64,000 bases of DNA. Origin: Propionibacteriales bacterium. GTDB lineage: Bacteria; Actinomycetota; Actinomycetes; Propionibacteriales; Nocardioidaceae. The position numbers were made by a program, and so were the translations under genes. Positions within the stretch are counted from its first letter, which is position 1, and every line of letters begins with the position of its first letter. A model generated the notes under the pieces. It ran no database searches and was not told the DNA's origin. It saw only the letters and a program-made list of their open reading frames with translations. The DNA lies in contig JAPLCA010000030.1 in the NCBI GenBank assembly GCA_026392465.1, forward strand, positions 388,820 to 452,819, in the 5' to 3' direction. Below are positions 1-8,826 of the stretch, piece after piece.

Positions 1-1011
1 GGCGGGCGTGTCGAGGAGCTCGATGACGCGCCGCCAGGACGCGATCGCGTTCTGCGCCTCGGTGAGCACCTGGGTGGCCATCTGCGCCGGGCCGACGAGC
101 AGTCCGACGAGGAACGCGAAGGCGATGACGGTGCCCATCGAAAGCCCGCCCGCCACGCCGATCACGACACCGGCGGCGATCGCACCGGCGTTCGCCAGGC
201 CTCCGGCGAGCCCGGCCGACGCGAACGTGACGGCGACCAGCTTCTGCGCACGGACGTTGGCGTCGAGGTTGCGCTGGATGCCGTCGTCGACGCGCTGCTG
301 CGTGCGCTCCTCGATCGCGTGCGCCTTGACGACCGACGCGCCGACGACCGGCTCGGCGACGACGGCGAGCATCTCGCCGACCGTCCGGCGGACGGTGTCG
401 TAGGCACGACTGAGCCGGCCGGCGAAGAACTTCAGGCTCACGGCGAGCGGCAGGAAGCACACCCAGACGACGATCGTGAGCTGCCAGGAGTAGAACGCCA
501 TGATGATCGTGGCCACCAGCATCTGCCCGATGCTGAGGACGATCGTGATGCCCGTGAACTGCAGGAACAGCGACACCTGGTCGACGTCGGACGTCACCCG
601 CGAGACCAGGGCACCGCGACGCTCGGCGTTCTGCGTGAGCATCGACAGGTCGTGGACGTGCCGGAACGCGGTGACCCGCAGCTCCGCCAGCCCGCGCTCG
701 CTGGCGACGAACAGCCGCACCCGCATCCAGTAGGCGACGACGGCGGTCAGCAGCACGAGGACGAGTGCGCCGAGGAGGTAGGGCCCGATCGCGGACAGCG
801 ACGTCGTGCCGCCGTCGCCGAGGCCGGAGTCGATGGTCCGTTGGATGACGACGGGGACGACGGAGCCGCCGACCGTGCTGAGCACGGCCAGCAGGAGGGT
901 CAGCCACAGGCCGTCGCGGATGGCCGGCGAGAGCGCGAGCCCACGGCGCACGATCTGGCTGCCGGTGGCGCGCACCGGCGTGACGCCGGGCAGGGTGGTG
1001 TCGCTGCTCAT
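1..1011 (-). CDS. ABC exporter subunit, N-terminal membrane part (partial at window edge)
   Basis: The frame is open from an ATG at 1011 to the left edge, 337 codons without a stop. The ORF track misses it because its stop lies outside the window. Translation gives an ABC type-1 exporter transmembrane domain with several hydrophobic helices and a coupling-helix region containing VVKAHAIEER. The nucleotide-binding domain is not in the window. The start overlaps the stop of the upstream ABC gene as ATGA, so the two are translationally coupled and probably form a heterodimer. Because the partner's ATPase site is degenerate, this subunit would be expected to carry the consensus catalytic residues, but that cannot be seen here. 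Substrate unknown; the family exports lipids, peptides or drugs. Confidence 0.9.
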   Translation of the reverse strand, partial: MSSDTTLPGVTPVRATGSQIVRRGLALSPAIRDGLWLTLLLAVLSTVGGSVVPVVIQRTIDSGLGDGGTTSLSAIGPYLLGALVLVLLTAVVAYWMRVRLFVASERGLAELRVTAFRHVHDLSMLTQNAERRGALVSRVTSDVDQVSLFLQFTGITIVLSIGQMLVATIIMAFYSWQLTIVVWVCFLPLAVSLKFFAGRLSRAYDTVRRTVGEMLAVVAEPVVGASVVKAHAIEERTQQRVDDGIQRNLDANVRAQKLVAVTFASAGLAGGLANAGAIAAGVVIGVAGGLSMGTVIAFAFLVGLLVGPAQMATQVLTEAQNAIASWRRVIELLDTPA

Positions 1012-2810
1012 GCGCTCGCCTCCCTCGCCTGGTCGTACGCGTCGACGAGGTCGCGGTAGACGCTCGACCTCCGCAGCAGCTCCTCGTGGGTCCCTCGCTC
1101 GGCCACGCGACCGCCGTCGAGCAGCACGACCTCGTCGGCCAGGGAGATGGTGGCCTTGCGGTAGGCGACGACGAGCACGGTCGGGCCGCTGCCGTCGGAC
1201 GTGCGCTCCGCGAGCGCCCGCAGGATCCGCTGCTCGACCTCGGGGTCGACCGCGCTGGTCGCGTCGTCCATGACGAGCAGCCGCGGCCGCCGCACCAGGG
1301 CACGGGCGAGCGCGAGGCGCTGGCGCTGGCCGCCCGAGAGCGTCGTGCCCCGCTCCCCCAGCTGCGTGTCGAGGCCGTCGGCGAGGCGTGCCACGAACCC
1401 GTCGGCCTGCACCGTGCGCAGCGCCTCCCACACCTCCTCGTCGGGGACGTCGAGGCCGAGGGTCACGTTCTCGCGCACCGAGTCGTCGAACAGGAAGGTG
1501 CCCTGCGGCACGACCGCGACGGTGCCGGCCAGCGCCCCGTGGTCGAGCGTGCGCAGGTCGAGGCCGTCGACCTCGACGGAGCCGAGTCGCGGGTCGACGA
1601 GCCGCGACAGCAGGGTCGTGAGGGTGCTCTTGCCGCTGCCCGTCGCGCCGACCAGGGCCGTGACGCTCCCGCGAGGCACGTGCAGGTCGACGCCCTGGAG
1701 CACGTCGTGCTCCGCGTCGTCGAAGCGGTGGGCCACGCCGCGCAGCCGCAGGTCGACCGCTCCGGTGCCCGGGACCGTGCCGTCGCCGTAGGCCATCGAC
1801 CCGGTCGCCTGGAGCACGTTGTCGACGCGGTCCCAGCCGACCACGCTGCGCGGCAGCTCGCCGAGGACCCAGCCGATGGCGCGCACCGGGAAGGCGACCA
1901 CCGTGAAGAGGTACGCCACCTGCACGACGTCGCCCGGCTCCGCCGCCCCGCTGGCGACCCGGCCGACGCCGAGCACGAGGACCAGGAGGACGCCGAGGTT
2001 CGGCAGCGCCTCCAGCAGCGGGTCGAAGATGCTGCGGATGCGGCCGACCGCGATGTTCGCGTCGCGCAGCTCGTGCGTGGCCCGGGTGAACCGCTCGGTC
2101 TCCTCGGCCTCGCGGCCGAGCGACTTGACCACGAGGGCGCCGTCGAAGGACTCGTGGGCGACCGCGCTGACGTCGCCGCGCAGCGCCTGCGCGTGGGCCA
2201 CGCGCGGCGACAGCCAGCGCTGGTAGAAGACGTTGATGCCGAACAGCGCGGGGAACACGACGAGGCCGACGATCGTCAGCACCCAGTCGGCCTCGACCAT
2301 CGCGACGAGGGCGGCCGCGAGCATCGCGACCACGCCCACCGCCATCGGCAGCGGCATGAACACCGCCCAGGCAGCCTCGACGTCGGCGTTGGCGTTGGAG
2401 AGCAGCTGCCCCGTGGGGTGACGGTGGTGCCACGACATCGGCAGCGCGAGGTACTGGCGCGTGACCTTGCGGCGGTAGGTGGCGACGAGCCGGTAGTAGA
2501 CGATGCCGCCGATCAGCCGACGGGCGATGACGCCGAGGGCGCGCAGCGTCGCCACGCCCAGGAACAGGCCGACGGCGGTCCACAGCGCCCCCTGGACGAC
2601 CTCACCGCGTTCGAACGAGGGGCGGATGACGTGGTCGGTGGCCCACCCGAGCACCCAGGCGTCGGCGACGGTCATGGCGCCGAACAGGACGCTGCCGACG
2701 GCCGAGATCGCGAAGAGCGCCTTCTGCTCGACGATGCCGCGCCCGAGGAGGCCGAAGCCCCGGCGCATCATCCGGTCCTGCTGGGCCGACCCGAGGTCGC
2801 TACCTGACAC
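1008..2810 (-). CDS. ABC exporter, fused membrane and ATPase domains, degenerate ATPase site
   Basis: A 600-aa half-transporter with a GTG start that overlaps the end of hisF by 11 bp. Residues ~25-330 form the type-1 exporter transmembrane domain. The ATPase domain follows, with Walker [10 protein letters not shown] near residue 385, a Q-loop (VPQGTF) and the signature LSGGQRQ. Two catalytic positions depart from consensus: Walker B reads LLVMDD, so the catalytic Glu is Asp, and the H-loop reads VVAYRKAT, so the switch His is Tyr. In known heterodimeric exporters this marks the subunit whose own Walker A/B site is weak or inactive. An in-frame Met pair (MMRRGF) at residue 14 is a possible later start. 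Membrane protein; substrate unknown. Confidence 0.93.
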   Translation of the reverse strand: MSGSDLGSAQQDRMMRRGFGLLGRGIVEQKALFAISAVGSVLFGAMTVADAWVLGWATDHVIRPSFERGEVVQGALWTAVGLFLGVATLRALGVIARRLIGGIVYYRLVATYRRKVTRQYLALPMSWHHRHPTGQLLSNANADVEAAWAVFMPLPMAVGVVAMLAAALVAMVEADWVLTIVGLVVFPALFGINVFYQRWLSPRVAHAQALRGDVSAVAHESFDGALVVKSLGREAEETERFTRATHELRDANIAVGRIRSIFDPLLEALPNLGVLLVLVLGVGRVASGAAEPGDVVQVAYLFTVVAFPVRAIGWVLGELPRSVVGWDRVDNVLQATGSMAYGDGTVPGTGAVDLRLRGVAHRFDDAEHDVLQGVDLHVPRGSVTALVGATGSGKSTLTTLLSRLVDPRLGSVEVDGLDLRTLDHGALAGTVAVVPQGTFLFDDSVRENVTLGLDVPDEEVWEALRTVQADGFVARLADGLDTQLGERGTTLSGGQRQRLALARALVRRPRLLVMDDATSAVDPEVEQRILRALAERTSDGSGPTVLVVAYRKATISLADEVVLLDGGRVAERGTHEELLRRSSVYRDLVDAYDQAREASA

Positions 2811-3576
2811 GGTGTCCAGCTGCTCGCAAGGTCTCTTTCACCTGTCCGATCGTGAGCTCGCCGAAGTGGAACACGCTCGCGGCGAGCAGGGCGTCGGCAC
2901 CGGCCTCGACCGCGGGAGCGAAGTGCCCGAGCCGTCCGGCGCCACCACTGGCGATCAGTGGCACCTGGGTAACGCTGCGGACCGCCCGGATCATTTCCAG
3001 GTCGTAGCCCGCCTTCGTCCCGTCGGCGTCCATGGAGTTCAGCAGGACCTCCCCGACACCCAGCTCCTCAGCACGCCGCACCCACTCGACCGCGTCGAGA
3101 CCGGCGCTGCGCCGACCCCCGTGCGTGGTCACCTCGTACCCGCTCGGCTGCGCGCCGTCGCCGCTGGTCGGGCTGCGCCGTGCGTCGACGCTCAGCACCA
3201 GCACCTGGTTGCCGAAGCGGTGCGCGATCTCGGCGATCACCTCGGGACGCGCGATGGCGGCGGTGTTGATGCCGACCTTGTCGGCGCCGGCGCGCAGCAG
3301 CCGGTCGACGTCGTCGACGGTGCGCACCCCTCCCCCGACGGTCAGCGGGATGAAGACCTGCTCGGCGGTGCTCCCCACGATGTCGAACGTCGTGGCACGG
3401 TCGCCGCTCGAGGCGGTGATGTCGAGGAAGGTCAGCTCGTCCGCGCCCTCGGCGTCGTACACGCGGGCCATCTCGACCGGGTCGCCCGCGTCGACCAGGT
3501 CGACGAAGTTGACCCCCTTCATGACACGTCCCGCGTCGACGTCGAGGCAGGGGATGACACGCACGGCGAGGCTCAC
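2800..3576 (-). CDS. hisF: Imidazole glycerol phosphate synthase cyclase subunit HisF
   Basis: 258 aa, normal HisF length. A (beta/alpha)8 barrel that uses ammonia delivered by HisH to convert PRFAR into imidazole glycerol phosphate and AICAR. The two catalytic aspartates are visible in CLDVD (residue ~12) and LSVDARR (~131). The late-barrel motif [11 protein letters not shown] and the phosphate-binding SGGAG are present. The GTG start at 3576 lies 6 bp after a TAGTCT box, so the mRNA is probably leaderless. hisF is separated from hisH by priA, a nuclease gene and an opposite-strand gene, so its link to the hisDCBH operon is lost here. The ABC exporter genes overlap its end and may be co-transcribed. 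Confidence 0.97.
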   Translation of the reverse strand: MSLAVRVIPCLDVDAGRVMKGVNFVDLVDAGDPVEMARVYDAEGADELTFLDITASSGDRATTFDIVGSTAEQVFIPLTVGGGVRTVDDVDRLLRAGADKVGINTAAIARPEVIAEIAHRFGNQVLVLSVDARRSPTSGDGAQPSGYEVTTHGGRRSAGLDAVEWVRRAEELGVGEVLLNSMDADGTKAGYDLEMIRAVRSVTQVPLIASGGAGRLGHFAPAVEAGADALLAASVFHFGELTIGQVKETLRAAGHRVR

Positions 3577-3608
3577 CCAGCGAGACTATCTGCACCTATG
3601 GTGACCCC
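3577..3608. promoter_or_regulatory. Divergent leaderless promoters of hisF and the 3609 gene
   Basis: Only 32 bp separate the two opposed GTG codons. On the minus strand TAGTCT (3583-3588) sits 6 bp before hisF. On the plus strand TATGGT (3597-3602) sits 6 bp before the 3609 gene. Both match the actinobacterial TANNNT -10 box at the distance that puts +1 on the start codon. Neither start has a Shine-Dalgarno sequence. Confidence 0.6.
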
Positions 3609-3947
3609 GTGGCCACCACCTACCAGTGCTTTCTCTGCCGCGGCACGATCGACATCACCTCCGACGACGCGATGGTCGTGAACGTCCACCGCCGCATCTC
3701 CGAGGACGAGTGGGGCGACGACTGGTTCGTCGACGCGGCGAAGGACACGTTCCGGTTCTGCTCGCAGGCGCACCTCGCGGAGTACATGGAGCGGTTCCCG
3801 CTCCCCCCGCCGAACGGCGGGGTCGACGACGACGACGAGATGTCGTTCGGCGACTGGGTCGGCTGCCTCGCCCTTGCCCTGCTCCTGCTCGCGCTGCTGG
3901 CCGGGGCCGTGTACGGGTTGGTCGGCCTGGTGTCGCGCCTGACCTGA
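3609..3947 (+). CDS. Small membrane protein with an N-terminal CxxC motif
   Basis: 112 aa, GTG start without ribosome binding site, probably leaderless. The N-terminal ~60 residues are soluble, with CFLC (residues 7-10) and a later FRFCSQAH; the three Cys plus His could bind zinc. An acidic linker (DDDDE) precedes one strong transmembrane helix near residues 85-107, so topology is probably a cytosolic metal-binding head on a membrane anchor. It is transcribed against the surrounding his genes and shares a promoter region with hisF. I do not recognise the family. Function unknown; the GC-rich codon use matches its neighbours. Confidence 0.75.
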   Translation: MATTYQCFLCRGTIDITSDDAMVVNVHRRISEDEWGDDWFVDAAKDTFRFCSQAHLAEYMERFPLPPPNGGVDDDDEMSFGDWVGCLALALLLLALLAGAVYGLVGLVSRLT

Positions 3948-3996
3948 TCTCAGTCCTCGCCGCGCCGACCACGGCGCACGGATCCCGCGACCACGG

Positions 3997-4743
3997 TCAG
4001 GACTCCGGTCGGGCCTGGCCGCGGGTCAGGGCGAGCGCGTCCTCGAGCGTGAACTGTCCCGTGTACAGCGCAGTGCCGGCGATGGCGCCCTCGACGCCGA
4101 GGTCGACGAGCCCCATGAGCGCCTCGATGTCGGCGAGCGTGGTGACGCCCCCCGACGCGACGACGGGGCGGTCGGTGCGGGAGCAGACGTCGCGCAGCAG
4201 GTCGAGGTTCGGGCCCTGCAGCATGCCGTCCTTGTTGACGTCGGTGACGACGTAGCGGGCGCAGCCCTCGGCGTCGAGGCGGGCGAGCGTCTCGTAGAGG
4301 TCGCCGCCGTCGCGCGTCCAGCCGCGCGCGGCGAGCGTCGTCCCGCGGACGTCGAGCCCGATCGCGACCCGGTCGCCCCACTCGGCGATGACCTTGGCGC
4401 ACCACTCGGGGTTCTCGAGCGCGGCGGTGCCGATGTTGACCCGTCGGCAGCCGGCCTCCATGGCGGCCGTGAGCGACTCGTCGTCGCGCATGCCGCCGGA
4501 CATCTCGACGTCGATGTCGAGGGTGCCGACGATCCGCGCCAGCAGGTCACGGTTGTGCCCGTGGCCGAACGCGGCGTCGAGGTCGACGAGGTGGATCCAC
4601 TCCGCTCCCGCCGACTGCCAGCGCAGCGCGGCCTCGACGGGGTCGCCGAACCGCTTCTCCGAGCCGTCGACCCCCTGCACCAGCTGGACGGCCTGGCCGC
4701 CCTTGACGTCGACGGCGGGCAGCAGCTCCAGGTAGTCACTCAC
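3997..4743 (-). CDS. priA: Bifunctional phosphoribosyl isomerase PriA (HisA/TrpF)
   Basis: 248-aa (beta/alpha)8 barrel. In actinobacteria PriA isomerises ProFAR for histidine synthesis and also phosphoribosyl anthranilate for tryptophan synthesis, because these genomes usually lack trpF. Catalytic aspartates lie in PAVDVKGG (residue ~11) and TDVNKDGM (~176). The MSGGMRDD and ASGGVTT phosphate loops are present. The GTG start at 4743 follows a TAGCAT box (4750-4755) by 6 bp, so it appears to have its own leaderless promoter, as expected for a gene cut off from hisH by the DUF222 gene. Bifunctionality is inferred from lineage, not from a diagnostic residue. Confidence 0.93.
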   Translation of the reverse strand: MSDYLELLPAVDVKGGQAVQLVQGVDGSEKRFGDPVEAALRWQSAGAEWIHLVDLDAAFGHGHNRDLLARIVGTLDIDVEMSGGMRDDESLTAAMEAGCRRVNIGTAALENPEWCAKVIAEWGDRVAIGLDVRGTTLAARGWTRDGGDLYETLARLDAEGCARYVVTDVNKDGMLQGPNLDLLRDVCSRTDRPVVASGGVTTLADIEALMGLVDLGVEGAIAGTALYTGQFTLEDALALTRGQARPES

Positions 4744-4755
4744 GCGGCGATGCTA
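4744..4755 (-). promoter_or_regulatory. Candidate -10 box of priA (leaderless)
   Basis: TAGCAT at 4755-4750 on the minus strand, 6 bp before the GTG start. No Shine-Dalgarno sequence is present. Confidence 0.5.
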
Positions 4756-4788
4756 TCGACGCCCGCTCGCGCACGGCCGCGCACCGGG

Positions 4789-6075
4789 TCATCGGGGTCG
4801 GTACTCGATGTGTGCGGGGCGGGTGTGGTGGATCTCGACGAGCTGGAGGGTGCGGGGTCGCTGGTTCCAGGCGCGGGTGAACGCGGTCTGGGCGGGGATG
4901 GTGCGGGTGGGTAGGTGCCAGTGGGCGTTGCCGTGCTCGTCGTGGCTGACCGATAGTGCTCCTCGGGTCTTGAGGCCGTGGTGGGGTGGGCACCGGTGGT
5001 GCAGGTTGCTTGCGGTGGTGGGTCCGCGCTGTTGGCCGGGTGGTGGGTCGGGGTCGTGGGGGATCTGGTGGTCGAGGTCGCAGGCGATGGCGGGGCGGGT
5101 GCAGCCGGGAACGTCACACGTGCCGTCCACCAGGTTGAGCGCCCGGCGGAGGGGCTGGGTGGGGAAGCGGCCGAGCTCGGTGACGTCGAGGATCCCGCCG
5201 TTCTCGTCGGTCAACAACCGCGAGAAGAGCGTCCCCTCTTGGGTGGCGAGCTCGGCGAGCAGGGCAGGGTCGAGGACGTGCTGCCCATCGGCCGACACAG
5301 CCGGCTCGCTCGAGACACCGAGCAGGGTGGCGAGGGAGACGGTGACGCCGAGGTGGAAGCGGCCCCGCCCTGACGTGGTGCTGGTGTCGTCCTTGCGCAG
5401 AAGGGTGTCGACGAGTGCGTCGGCGCGGGCCTGCGCCAACGTCCGGTCATCATCGGGGCTCTGACTGCGGGAGGCCTTCGCCGCGAGGGTCAGGTCACGA
5501 TCGATCAGCACCGCGTCAGCGGTGGGGATGAGGGCCTGCAGGAGGCTCATCCCGTCATCCAGGGCGGTGATGGTGACGGTGCGGTCCGCTTGGGCGGCCG
5601 TGCGGCGCGCGGTGGCGTGGTCGGGTTCGACCCGGACGAGGAACCGGCGTAGCCAGCTCTTGAGCTGGCCCAGGGTGTGGCTGGTGGCGTAGGCGAGCAC
5701 TTCCTCGTCCAGCCTGGTGATGTTCTCGGGGTGGTGGAGCTTCCAGGCGGTCGAGGCGATCTCGCGGGCCTTGGCTCGGTCGACCTCACCGGCCTGGTGC
5801 GCAGCCCACACGGTGGGCAGGTCCATCACCAGGGTCCGGGTCGCGGAGACCAGGTTCGCGACCAGCCCCTGCGCGAGGTTGAGCTCGACGCCGATCTCGA
5901 GGATCGCGACCTGACGGGCGTCCTCCACCTGCCGGGCACTCAATCCTTGGGTGAGGGCGTCGGTGCGGCGGGTCTCCACGAACCGCAGCACCGCCCGAGC
6001 CTGCTCAGCCTCCGCAGCCCACACCCGACGCGACGCATCCATCGCGTCGGCCAGGAGGGTGTCGGTGGGGCTCAT
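4789..6075 (-). CDS. DUF222 / HNH endonuclease domain protein (13E12 family)
   Basis: 428 aa. The N-terminal ~300 residues are the helical DUF222 region typical of the actinobacterial 13E12 repeat family. The C-terminus carries an HNH nuclease core: CDVPGC, then CDLDHQIPH, then NLHHRCPPHH. The ATG start has a TAGGTT box 6 bp upstream (6082-6087), suggesting an independent leaderless transcript. The gene sits between hisH and priA, which are usually adjacent in relatives, and a repeat-rich gap of 374 bp lies on its upstream side. The family is multicopy in many actinobacterial genomes and behaves like a mobile or selfish gene. Its target is unknown, and nuclease activity is inferred from the motif only. 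Confidence 0.9.
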   Translation of the reverse strand: MSPTDTLLADAMDASRRVWAAEAEQARAVLRFVETRRTDALTQGLSARQVEDARQVAILEIGVELNLAQGLVANLVSATRTLVMDLPTVWAAHQAGEVDRAKAREIASTAWKLHHPENITRLDEEVLAYATSHTLGQLKSWLRRFLVRVEPDHATARRTAAQADRTVTITALDDGMSLLQALIPTADAVLIDRDLTLAAKASRSQSPDDDRTLAQARADALVDTLLRKDDTSTTSGRGRFHLGVTVSLATLLGVSSEPAVSADGQHVLDPALLAELATQEGTLFSRLLTDENGGILDVTELGRFPTQPLRRALNLVDGTCDVPGCTRPAIACDLDHQIPHDPDPPPGQQRGPTTASNLHHRCPPHHGLKTRGALSVSHDEHGNAHWHLPTRTIPAQTAFTRAWNQRPRTLQLVEIHHTRPAHIEYRPR

Positions 6076-6087
6076 AGTTCCAACCTA
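6076..6087 (-). promoter_or_regulatory. Candidate -10 box of the DUF222 gene (leaderless)
   Basis: TAGGTT at 6087-6082 on the minus strand, 6 bp before the ATG. Confidence 0.45.
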
Positions 6088-6163
6088 GGCACCCCCTCCG
6101 ACACCACCCTCCACCCCAGAAAACCCTGTGGACGCGGGGGTTGCGGCTGATTCACGCGGGACT

Positions 6164-6443
6164 GTTGCCGGGTGGTCTCGATACGTCCGACCGAGCTCCT
6201 CCGTCGCCGGTCGGCCTACTCGACCAGCGGAACCCTCCGCTGGTCGAGTGCCTCGACGAGCGCCAGCGAGGAGAGGTGTATCGAGACCACTCTGGGCTGA
6301 CGCTGGGAGCCGGTCCACGCTGATCCGTTGCCGGGTGGTCTCGATACGCACCGACGAGCTCGCTGGCGCTCGCCGTCGCTACTACTCGACCAGCGGAACA
6401 GCTGCCACTCGACCGGCGGAACAGCGGCTCCTCGACCAGCGGG
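6164..6443. repeat. Interspersed palindromic repeat cluster in the hisH-DUF222 gap
   Basis: The 374-bp gap 6076-6449 has no credible gene. It holds two direct copies of a ~70-bp unit (6164-6232 and 6327-6398) that begin GTTGCCGGGTGGTCTCGATA and end CTCGACCAGCGGAA. An inverted copy lies between them (6236-6290: TCCGCTGGTCGAG ... TATCGAGACCAC). Two shorter end fragments follow at 6406-6424 and 6428-6443. The direct-inverted-direct arrangement could fold into large hairpins. It resembles the REP-like intergenic repeats common in actinobacteria. No transposase is associated. Confidence 0.85.
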
Positions 6444-6449
6444 GGCGGG

Positions 6450-7100
6450 TCAGAAGGTGGCGAGCCAGTTCTCGAGGAGGCGGCGGCCGGCGTCGCTGGA
6501 CTTCTCCGGGTGGAACTGCGTCGCCCAGAGCGGTCCGTTCTCGACGGCGGCCACGAAACGGTCGCCGCCGTACTCCGTCCACGTCACCCGCGGTGCGGCG
6601 AACGAGGTGCCCTGCACGTCGAGCTCCCAGCGGCGCACGCCGTAGGAGTGCACGAAGTAGAACCGCTCGTCCTCGAGACCCGCGAACATCCTCGAGCCGT
6701 CGGGCACCTGGACCGTGTCCCAGCCCATGTGCGGGACGATCGGCGCCTGGATGCGCTCGACCGTGCCGGGCCACTCGCCGCAGCCGAGGGAGCGGACACC
6801 GTGCTCGATGCCCTCGCCGAAGAGGATCTGCATGCCCACGCAGATGCCGAGCACGGGACGGTTCGCGATGAGCCGACGCTCGATGATGCGCTCGCCGTCG
6901 ACCGCCCGCAGACCCTCCATGCACGCCGCGAACGCACCGACGCCCGGCACGAGCAGGCCGTCGGCGGACTCGGCGACGGCAGCGTCTGACGTCAGCACGA
7001 CCTCGGCACCCGCGCGCTCGACCGCACGGACGGCCGAGCGCAGGTTGCCGGAGCCGTAGTCGAGCACCGCGACCGTGGGCCGCGACGTCGCGGTCGGCAC
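6450..7100 (-). CDS. hisH: Imidazole glycerol phosphate synthase glutaminase subunit HisH
   Basis: 216 aa from a GTG at 7100 that overlaps the last base of the hisB stop codon. This start is preferred over the longer ORF-track version because it gives the usual length and starts just before the conserved [11 protein letters not shown]. Class I glutamine amidotransferase that supplies ammonia to HisF. The nucleophile Cys lies in GICVGMQ, and the catalytic His/Glu pair in QFHPEKS near the C-terminus. Last gene of the hisDCBH operon; its partner HisF is encoded about 3 kb further on. Confidence 0.96.
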   Translation of the reverse strand: MPTATSRPTVAVLDYGSGNLRSAVRAVERAGAEVVLTSDAAVAESADGLLVPGVGAFAACMEGLRAVDGERIIERRLIANRPVLGICVGMQILFGEGIEHGVRSLGCGEWPGTVERIQAPIVPHMGWDTVQVPDGSRMFAGLEDERFYFVHSYGVRRWELDVQGTSFAAPRVTWTEYGGDRFVAAVENGPLWATQFHPEKSSDAGRRLLENWLATF

Positions 7101-7702
7101 TACAGCGCTCCCTTGGTCGACGGGATGCCCGTCTCCCGCGGGTCGAGGGCGACGGCCTCGCGCAGCGCCCGCGCGAGCGCCTTGAACTGGCACTCGGCGA
7201 TGTGGTGCGGGTCGCGGCCGGCGGTGAGCGTCATGTGCATCGTCAGGCCCGCGTGGTGCGCGATCGACTCGAACACGTGCGAGGTGAGCGAGCCGGAGTA
7301 GTCGCCGCCGATGACGACGGTGATCTGCCGCTCGGGCTCGCCCGTGTGCACGAAGTACGGCCGGCCGGACACGTCGACGGTGCAGGTGGCGATGGCCTCG
7401 TCGAGCGGGACGGTCGCGGTGCCGTAGCGGCGGATGCCGGCCTTGTCGCCCAGCGCCTCGCGCAGCGCGTCGCCGATGCCGATCGCCGTGTCCTCGACGG
7501 TGTGGTGGGCGTCGATGTGCAGGTCACCCTCGGTGCGCACCGTGAGGTCGATGAGCGAGTGCCGCGACAGCGCCGTGAGCATGTGGTCGTAGAAGCCGAC
7601 GCCGGTGGAGATGTCGTGCGTCCCGGTGCCGTCCAGGTCGAGCTCGACGACGACGTGCGACTCCGAGGTCTTCCGCTCGATGCGGGCAGTCCTGCTGCTC
7701 AT
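7100..7702 (-). CDS. hisB: Imidazoleglycerol-phosphate dehydratase
   Basis: 200 aa, the length of a stand-alone dehydratase (no fused phosphatase). Start chosen at ATG 7702, which overlaps the hisC stop as ATGA; the longer ORF-track start adds 24 unrelated residues. Dehydrates imidazole glycerol phosphate to imidazole acetol phosphate using a di-manganese site. The two His-rich metal motifs are clear: DAHHTVED (residues ~63-70) and [12 protein letters not shown] near residue 165. FYDHM and SGRPYF are also conserved. Translationally coupled to hisC upstream and hisH downstream. Confidence 0.97.
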   Translation of the reverse strand: MSSRTARIERKTSESHVVVELDLDGTGTHDISTGVGFYDHMLTALSRHSLIDLTVRTEGDLHIDAHHTVEDTAIGIGDALREALGDKAGIRRYGTATVPLDEAIATCTVDVSGRPYFVHTGEPERQITVVIGGDYSGSLTSHVFESIAHHAGLTMHMTLTAGRDPHHIAECQFKALARALREAVALDPRETGIPSTKGAL

Positions 7703-8826
7703 GCGATGACCTCCTGGAGTGCCGTGAAGAACGCGTCCATCTCGGACGGCGTCCCGATGGAGACGCGCAGCCATCCTAGGGGCCCGGTCTCCCGGATGAG
7801 CACGCCACGGTCGACGAGGGCCTGCCAGGTGGCGTGCCGGTCCTCGAAGGTGCCGAAGAGGACGAAGTTGGCGTCCGAGTCGGCCACGGTGAGGCCGAGC
7901 TCGCGCAGCCGGTCGGCGGTGCGGTCGCGCTCGACCCGTAGCGCGTCGACGTTCGCGAGCAGCTCGTCGGTGTGCCGCAGCGCGGCCAGCGCCGTCGCCT
8001 GGGTGACGGACGACAGGTGGTACGGCAGCCGGACGATGCGCAGCGCGTGGACGACGTCGGCGTGCGCGGCAAGGTAGCCGAGGCGGCCACCGGCGAGCGC
8101 GAACGCCTTGCTCATCGTGCGGGTGACGACCAGCCGCGGGTGGTCGGCGAGCAGCTCCAGCGCGCTCGGCGTACCGGCGCGGCGGAACTCCGCGTACGCC
8201 TCGTCGACGACGACCATGCCGGGTGCGGCGTCGAGCACGGCCCGGGTGTGCGCCGGGTCGAGCGCGGTGCCCGTGGGGTTGTTGGGCGAGGTCAGGAACA
8301 CGACGTCGGGCTGCTCGGCGTCGATGAGCGCGACCGCGGCGTCGACGTCGATGCCGAAGTCGTCACGGCGCCGTCCCGCGACCCAGCGGGTGTGGGTGTT
8401 GCGCGCGTACTCGGGGTACATCGAGTAGGTGGGCGCGAAGCTGAGCGCGGTGCGCCCCGGTCCGCCGAAGGCCTGCAGAACCTGCTGCATGATCTCGTTC
8501 GACCCGTTCGCGGCCCAGACGCGGGACGCGTCGAGGTCGACGCCGGGCGTGTCGCGCGACAGGTAGCCGGCGAGCCCCTCGCGCAGCGCCGTCGCCTCGC
8601 GGTCGGGGTAGCGGTTCAGCTCGAGCGCGGCGGTCCGCACGGCCTCAGCGACGTCGGCGGCCGCCGCCTCGCTCGGCCCGTACGGGTTCTCGTTGGTGTT
8701 GAGCCGCACCGGCACGTCGATCTGCGGCGCGCCGTACGGCTCCTCGTCGCGCAGCTCCTCGCGGATCGGGAGCCACTCGGCGGGGGTGCCGGGCCGTGGG
8801 CGGCGATCGGGCCCCGGGACACTCAT
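7699..8826 (-). CDS. hisC: Histidinol-phosphate aminotransferase
   Basis: 375 aa with ATG at 8826 overlapping the hisD stop (ATGA). Fold type I PLP enzyme that transaminates imidazole acetol phosphate to histidinol phosphate. Visible motifs are the substrate-side [12 protein letters not shown], the PLP region [17 protein letters not shown], and the Schiff-base lysine in [15 protein letters not shown]. The C-terminal arginine of LRVSIG should bind the substrate carboxylate or phosphate. The position inside hisDCBH makes the HisC assignment safer than for a free-standing aminotransferase. Confidence 0.96.
   Translation of the reverse strand: MSVPGPDRRPRPGTPAEWLPIREELRDEEPYGAPQIDVPVRLNTNENPYGPSEAAAADVAEAVRTAALELNRYPDREATALREGLAGYLSRDTPGVDLDASRVWAANGSNEIMQQVLQAFGGPGRTALSFAPTYSMYPEYARNTHTRWVAGRRRDDFGIDVDAAVALIDAEQPDVVFLTSPNNPTGTALDPAHTRAVLDAAPGMVVVDEAYAEFRRAGTPSALELLADHPRLVVTRTMSKAFALAGGRLGYLAAHADVVHALRIVRLPYHLSSVTQATALAALRHTDELLANVDALRVERDRTADRLRELGLTVADSDANFVLFGTFEDRHATWQALVDRGVLIRETGPLGWLRVSIGTPSEMDAFFTALQEVIA

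Noticed and set aside
1086-2807. 573-aa plus-strand ORF opposite the ABC exporter
   Set aside because: Antisense shadow; the minus strand encodes Walker A and LSGGQ motifs.
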